Positions 52,146 through 56,257 of a stretch of DNA of 56,257 nucleotides are shown piece after piece. How positions within the stretch are numbered: position 1 is the stretch's first letter; each line of letters begins with the position of its first letter. The translations under genes were made by a program, and so were the position numbers. The notes beneath the pieces are model-generated. The model saw only the letters and a list, made by a program, of their open reading frames with translations. It ran no database searches and had not been told where the DNA came from. Origin of the DNA: Phycisphaerales bacterium (GTDB taxonomy: Bacteria > Planctomycetota > Phycisphaerae > WQYP01); NCBI GenBank assembly GCA_027313145.1, contig DAHVEJ010000004.1, forward strand, positions 1 to 56,257. Reading direction: 5' to 3'.

Positions 52146-52937
52146 ATGTCGGATTCTACGTCTGTTCTGGATCATAAAGGGCTGGGAGCAACCTCCCGGC
52201 GTGACGCTTGGTGGCTATCTCCCCTGCTGGTGTTTCTGGGGCTGGTGGCATTCGGCATATATTCCACCTGGGCGGCCTGGCAGGGAAAATTTTACCTGGA
52301 CACCGTGCATGGGGCGGATTATCTCTCCCCATTTTATTCCCCTGATGTTCACTCACTGCTGGGAATTAACGTCCCGTTCTCTTATGCGTTTTTGATTTTG
52401 TGGATTCCGCTGGGGTTCCGGGCCACCTGCTATTACTATCGTAAATCCTACTATCGGGCATTTTTTCTTTCACCGGTCGCGTGTGCCGTAGGCGAGCCGG
52501 CAGGCCGAAAGTACAAGGGCGAATCGGCGTTTCCGTTTATTTTGCAAAATATTCACCGGTACTTCTGGTACCTGGCAACCATTGTCGTGGCATTTCTCTG
52601 GTATGATGCGATCCGCGCCTTTTTCTTTACCGGAAAAAACGGCCACCTGCACTTTGGCGTGGGGCTGGGCACGCTGATCATGTTGTTAAATGTTATAGCC
52701 CTGACGGGCTTCAGCTTTGGCTGCAATTCGTTGCGGCATTTGGTAGGTGGTAAGCTGGATTGCTTCAGTTGCTCGGCCACCGCGCGCACCCGCTACAAAC
52801 TCTGGGGCGGAGTAACAATCCTGAATTTACGACACATGGAATGGGCTTGGGTTAGCCTGTTTTCCGTGGGTTTTACCGATCTGTATATCCGGCTTTGCGC
52901 TATGGGTATCTGGCATGATGTGAGGATCATTCATTAA
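52146..52937 (+). CDS. sdhC: Succinate dehydrogenase membrane anchor (cytochrome b-like)
   Basis: 263 residues from the ATG at 52146 (AGGGA ahead). Five membrane helices: WLSPLLVFLGLVAFGIYSTW, SYAFLILWIPLGFRATCYYY, NIHRYFWYLATIVVAFLWYD (His likely a heme ligand), GVGLGTLIMLLNVIALTGFS and a last one ending LYIRLCAMG. A single large anchor with two cysteines (DCFSCSAT) resembles the anchor found in planctomycete and actinobacterial SDH. It binds quinone and anchors SdhAB. The stop overlaps the presumed AUU start of sdhA. Confidence 0.8.
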   Translation: MSDSTSVLDHKGLGATSRRDAWWLSPLLVFLGLVAFGIYSTWAAWQGKFYLDTVHGADYLSPFYSPDVHSLLGINVPFSYAFLILWIPLGFRATCYYYRKSYYRAFFLSPVACAVGEPAGRKYKGESAFPFILQNIHRYFWYLATIVVAFLWYDAIRAFFFTGKNGHLHFGVGLGTLIMLLNVIALTGFSFGCNSLRHLVGGKLDCFSCSATARTRYKLWGGVTILNLRHMEWAWVSLFSVGFTDLYIRLCAMGIWHDVRIIH

Positions 52938-54675
52938 CACTTACGACGAAAAATACGAAACGCACGAACATGATGTGATTGTCATCGGTGCCGGCGGAGC
53001 CGGGTTGCGGGCCGCTATTGAAAGCTCCGCCATGGGCATGAAAACCGCGCTGATCTGCAAATCCCTTCTGGGCAAGGCGCACACGGTTATGGCGGAAGGC
53101 GGCGTGGCGGCGGCTCTGGCCAATGTAGAATCGGAGGATAACTGGCGCACCCATTTCCAAGACACTATTTTTGGCGGCAAATATCTCAACAACTGGCGCA
53201 TGGCGGAAATTCACGCCAAAGAGGCCCCCGATCGGGTCAATGAACTGGAAAAATGGGGAGCGGTGTTTGACCGCACGGCCGAGGGGAAAATCATGCAGAG
53301 AGCCTTCGGCGGCCATACGTACAAGCGACTTGCGCACGTGGGTGATCGTACCGGATTGGAACTTATTCGCACCTTACAGGATAAGGGCATTCATCAAGGC
53401 ATTGATGTGTATATGGAATGCACCATCACGCGGCTGCTTAAAGACGGCGACCGGGTGTGCGGCGCATTTGGATACTGGCGGGAAACGGGCCGGTTTGTGG
53501 TATTTAAAGCCAAGTCCGTGATTCTGGCCACCGGCGGTTTGGGGAAATGTTTCAAAATTACATCCAATTCATGGGAAGGCACCGGCGACGGCCACGCATT
53601 GGGTTATGAGGCGGGTGCCGAATTTGTGGATATGGAATTTGTGCAGTTCCACCCCACCGGCATGGTCTGGCCGCCCGGCGTGCAGGGGTTGCTGGTTACC
53701 GAAGCGGTGCGCGGCGAAGGGGGCATACTGCGTAACAACAAGGGTGAACGCTTCATGGAAAAATATGACCCCAAGCGCATGGAACTTTCCACGCGCGATG
53801 TGGTCGCCCGATCCATTTATACCGAAGTAAAAGAAGGTCGCGGATCACCGCATGGCGGATGCTTTCTGGATATTTCCCACCGCGGCGCGGAATACGTTAA
53901 GAAAAAACTTCCCAGCATGTACCATCAGTTCAAGGAACTGGCGGATGTAGACATTACCAAGGAACCGATGGAAGTCGGCCCGACCTGCCACTACGCGATG
54001 GGCGGTATTAAAGTCGACGCGGAAACCGGTGCCAGTCGGGTGCCGGGGTTGTATGCCGCGGGTGAATGTTCCGGCGGCATGCACGGGGCTAATCGCCTGG
54101 GCGGAAATTCCCTCTCCGATTTGATCGTCTTTGGTCGTCGCGTCGGGGCAGCGGCGGCGGAATATGCGAAATCCGCCCCGGCTTCACGCATTGATAACGC
54201 ACAAGTAGAAGCTGCCGCCAATGAAATGACCGGCTTTTTTGGCCGCGCCAACGCCGAGGACCCGTACAAGCTGCACATTGAATTGCAAACCATGCTCCAC
54301 AATCTCGTGGGCATATTCCGCGAGGAAAGCGATTTGACCACGGCGGTGGCTAAGCTGGAAGAATTTAAGAAGCGAGTGGTCAATGTCGGCATCAATGAAG
54401 GGCAGCGGATGTATAATCCCGGCTGGCATCTGTGCAAAGACCTGCGCAATATGCTGATTTGCGCCGAAGCCATTACGCGGGCCGCGTTGCTGCGGAAAGA
54501 AAGCCGCGGTGCCCACAGTCGGCTGGATTATCCCAAATATGATGACTATTGGGGTGAGCATAATATTGTCTCCCGGAAAAACGGGGACGCCATGCAAGTG
54601 GAACCTTGCCCGGTGGTAAAAACGCAGGATCTACTGCCGCTGGTTGAAGAAAAGAAAGCCAAGGAAACAAAATGA
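52933..54675 (+). CDS. sdhA: Succinate dehydrogenase flavoprotein subunit, probable AUU start
   Basis: 580 residues if started at the ATT at 52933. No ATG, GTG or TTG lies between the in-frame stop at 52921-52923 and a GTG at 52975, which would remove 14 residues ahead of the FAD loop. GAGG (52922-52925) sits seven bases before that ATT, the right spacing. FAD-binding VIVIGAGGAGLRAAIES, His for covalent FAD in KAHTVMAEGGVAAAL, and substrate sites in HPTGMVWP and the R in RGAHSRLDYP are present. It oxidises succinate to fumarate. Overlaps sdhC by 5 and sdhB by 4 bases. Confidence 0.85.
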   Translation: MNTYDEKYETHEHDVIVIGAGGAGLRAAIESSAMGMKTALICKSLLGKAHTVMAEGGVAAALANVESEDNWRTHFQDTIFGGKYLNNWRMAEIHAKEAPDRVNELEKWGAVFDRTAEGKIMQRAFGGHTYKRLAHVGDRTGLELIRTLQDKGIHQGIDVYMECTITRLLKDGDRVCGAFGYWRETGRFVVFKAKSVILATGGLGKCFKITSNSWEGTGDGHALGYEAGAEFVDMEFVQFHPTGMVWPPGVQGLLVTEAVRGEGGILRNNKGERFMEKYDPKRMELSTRDVVARSIYTEVKEGRGSPHGGCFLDISHRGAEYVKKKLPSMYHQFKELADVDITKEPMEVGPTCHYAMGGIKVDAETGASRVPGLYAAGECSGGMHGANRLGGNSLSDLIVFGRRVGAAAAEYAKSAPASRIDNAQVEAAANEMTGFFGRANAEDPYKLHIELQTMLHNLVGIFREESDLTTAVAKLEEFKKRVVNVGINEGQRMYNPGWHLCKDLRNMLICAEAITRAALLRKESRGAHSRLDYPKYDDYWGEHNIVSRKNGDAMQVEPCPVVKTQDLLPLVEEKKAKETK

Positions 54676-55424
54676 GCACGCGATTATTCAAAGTATGGCG
54701 CGGCGATAAGTCCGGCGGTCAGTTGGTGGACTACACGGTGGACGTGCAGGATGGCATGGTGGTTCTGGACGCCATTCATCAGATCCAGCGTGAACAGGCC
54801 CATGATTTAGCCTGCCGCTGGAATTGTAAAGCGGCCAAGTGCGGCTCCTGCAGCGCGGAAGTCAACGGCAAACCGCGACTGATGTGCAAAACCCGGCTTG
54901 ATGATTTTGTCGAAGGCCAGACCATTACGGTTCAACCGATGAAGGCGTTTCCAATTATCCGCGATCTGGTGACGGATGTTTCCTGGAACTACACCGTCAA
55001 CAAAAAAATTCCGCCGTTTACGCCCAAACCGGACACCACCTGGCTTATGCAGCAACGGGATGTGGACCGATCGCAGGAATTCCGTAAGTGCATTGAATGC
55101 TTTCTGTGCCAAAATGTTTGCCACGTTTTGCGTGAACATGATTTGGAAGATAAATTTTTTGGACCGCGGTTTCTGGTGCGTGTGGCGAGCCTGGAAATGC
55201 ACCCATTGGATTCGCTGGACCGCACAGGATTACTAAAAAATGAGGGCGGCATCGGCCTGTGCAACATCACCAAATGCTGCACGGAAGTTTGTCCCGAAGA
55301 AATTCACATTACCGACAACGCGATTATTCCGATGAAAGAACGCGTAGTGGACAAATATTATGACCCCATCCGCATCGCCTTACGGGTGCTGACCGGCGGC
55401 GGCAAAGGTACCGAGAAAAAATAA
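54672..55424 (+). CDS. sdhB: Succinate dehydrogenase iron-sulfur subunit
   Basis: 250 residues. N-terminal ferredoxin domain with Cys at CRWNCKAAKCGSCSAEVNG and LMCKT (2Fe-2S). C-terminal 4Fe-4S and 3Fe-4S clusters are in CIECFLCQNVCHVL and CNITKCCTEVCPEEI. It carries electrons from the flavin to the quinone in the anchor. The ATG overlaps the sdhA stop by four bases. Confidence 0.93.
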   Translation: MSTRLFKVWRGDKSGGQLVDYTVDVQDGMVVLDAIHQIQREQAHDLACRWNCKAAKCGSCSAEVNGKPRLMCKTRLDDFVEGQTITVQPMKAFPIIRDLVTDVSWNYTVNKKIPPFTPKPDTTWLMQQRDVDRSQEFRKCIECFLCQNVCHVLREHDLEDKFFGPRFLVRVASLEMHPLDSLDRTGLLKNEGGIGLCNITKCCTEVCPEEIHITDNAIIPMKERVVDKYYDPIRIALRVLTGGGKGTEKK

Positions 55425-55546
55425 TTGCCCACGAGGGAAATGAAACGGGGACGCGACTGGTTTTACTAAGCCCGGCCTGTAACTGTTTACCGCTCCGCGG
55501 CAAATATTCGCAATAACGGCACTGGCGCGCTCGGGTAAGTGGTGGT

Positions 55547-56257
55547 ATGCTTGATTTCACCATGGATGGTGAAGTGCAAAAACATCGCAAACAACTGGTC
55601 GCCAACGCGGCCGCTGATCAGACCGTCAGCATGGCGCGATTCCGTAACCTGGCCAAGCGGTTTAATTATTTTGTCAAACAACACGACAAGCGTAAGGAAG
55701 AATTGAGTCATTATCGTGCACGGTGCTACGAGCTGGAAGGCGAACTGCGGGCCATCAATCCGGAATTATATCAGGCCTATCGGAAGATCGACCGCCAGCA
55801 GCAGCGGCTCAAGGAGCTTGAAGCGGAGAATATCGCCTTACGTAAGGAATTGGCTGGGATTAAGGAGAAGTTACATCAGCAGCCCAAGGTGTTACCCACG
55901 TTTGTTAAAGCCAATGTATCCAAAGACAAGCCTCGGCTGCGGCCCGGCCGCAAGGTGGGCCATCCCGCCGCGCTTCGGCCCATGCCGGAGAACATTGATG
56001 AACACATTGATGTACCAGTTCCCCGGGACACCACGGGTGCGGCGTGTTGCCCGCATTGCAGTGTCCAATTGGCGGATGTGGAACAACATGATCGCATCGT
56101 GGAAGACATCATCCCCGCCAAGGTGATCGCACGCTGCTATCACACCATCAGCGGCTATTGCCCCGGATGCCGCAAGCGGGTGGAGAGTCGGGCCCCTGAG
56201 CAGCCGCCGGCGGTGGATCTCCCGCATGGACAAATCGGGATCAATGCCTTGGCCATG
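55547..56257 (+). CDS. IS66-like transposase, partial (runs off right edge)
   Basis: From the ATG at 55547 the frame stays open for 237 codons to the edge. A coiled coil (about 50-110; QQQRLKELEAENIALRKELA) follows an N-terminal helical part. RLRPGRKVGHPAALRP is the conserved IS66 linker. A zinc-binding region comes next (CCPHCSVQLADV, later GYCPGCRKRV). The DDE core lies beyond the window. A CCTGTAACTGTT motif at 55476-55487 may mark the left end. No tnpA or tnpB precedes it, as in the single-gene IS66 types. Confidence 0.85.
   Translation, partial: MLDFTMDGEVQKHRKQLVANAAADQTVSMARFRNLAKRFNYFVKQHDKRKEELSHYRARCYELEGELRAINPELYQAYRKIDRQQQRLKELEAENIALRKELAGIKEKLHQQPKVLPTFVKANVSKDKPRLRPGRKVGHPAALRPMPENIDEHIDVPVPRDTTGAACCPHCSVQLADVEQHDRIVEDIIPAKVIARCYHTISGYCPGCRKRVESRAPEQPPAVDLPHGQIGINALAM

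Noticed and set aside
1-56257. CRISPR arrays, rRNA, tRNA and riboswitches
   Set aside because: No evenly spaced repeats, no tRNA T-loop plus cloverleaf, and no rRNA segments were seen by eye; a covariance-model scan was not possible.

Overview
The window looks like a chromosomal segment of a planctomycete, most likely of the Phycisphaerae type. The evidence is the mix of PEP-CTERM sorted secreted proteins, several secreted carbohydrate-active enzymes, lipoproteins with Lnt, a pyrophosphate-type phosphofructokinase, a SpoIIM/RDD membrane pair and a three-gene succinate dehydrogenase. This is inferred from gene content; no rRNA or tRNA gene was seen, so the assignment is moderate, and Verrucomicrobia/Lentisphaerae relatives are not excluded.

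Layout. 1-4.4 kb: two RDD membrane paralogues (one cut by the left edge), a SpoIIM-like membrane protein, an orphan PEP-CTERM tail, a zinc-ribbon protein and two small membrane proteins. 4.5-11 kb: a secreted GH2 glycosidase, a secreted protein of unknown role, YqgE/AlgH, PPi-type phosphofructokinase and a DUF167 protein. 11.1-15.7 kb is an accessory island: a type IV (AbiE-like) toxin-antitoxin pair with a cluster of TTTCA/TGAAA operator-like palindromes, a frameshifted zinc-ribbon gene and a PIN-like protein. 15.8-23 kb is a housekeeping run on the minus strand: ruvA-ruvB, then rsfS-argS-proB, a TPR protein and a TIM-barrel sugar isomerase/epimerase. 23.2-24.8 kb holds a second, unrelated AbiEi/AbiEii pair. 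25-33 kb: a frameshifted GH2 paralogue with an altered active site, an SGNH esterase, a HEAT-repeat lipoprotein, Lnt and 2-keto-3-deoxygluconate (KDG) kinase. 33.2-36.3 kb: a methyltransferase and a complete IS1634-like insertion sequence. 36.4-43.3 kb: a PhoR/PhoB-like two-component pair, NAD kinase, a large membrane protein, an M42 peptidase and an ArfB-like release factor. 43.4-49.1 kb: a LacI regulator, a PEP-CTERM protein, a GH28 polygalacturonase with a PEP-CTERM tail, an SGNH hydrolase and a DUF2127 protein. 49.2-55.4 kb: a PIN-PhoH ATPase, a lipoprotein and sdhCAB. The right edge cuts an IS66-like transposase.

How it works together. The secreted GH2, GH28 and SGNH enzymes, KDG kinase and LacI regulator suggest use of plant cell-wall polysaccharide, especially pectin. 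A perfect palindrome, TTGTGCGCACAA, lies upstream of both the KDG kinase gene and the polygalacturonase gene, 14.6 kb apart, so one regulator may link extracellular pectin cleavage to intracellular uronate catabolism. Other notable points are a RsfS protein with a histone-H1-like basic tail, a sdhA gene whose best start is AUU, two different type IV toxin-antitoxin modules within 14 kb, and two families of dispersed short repeats.
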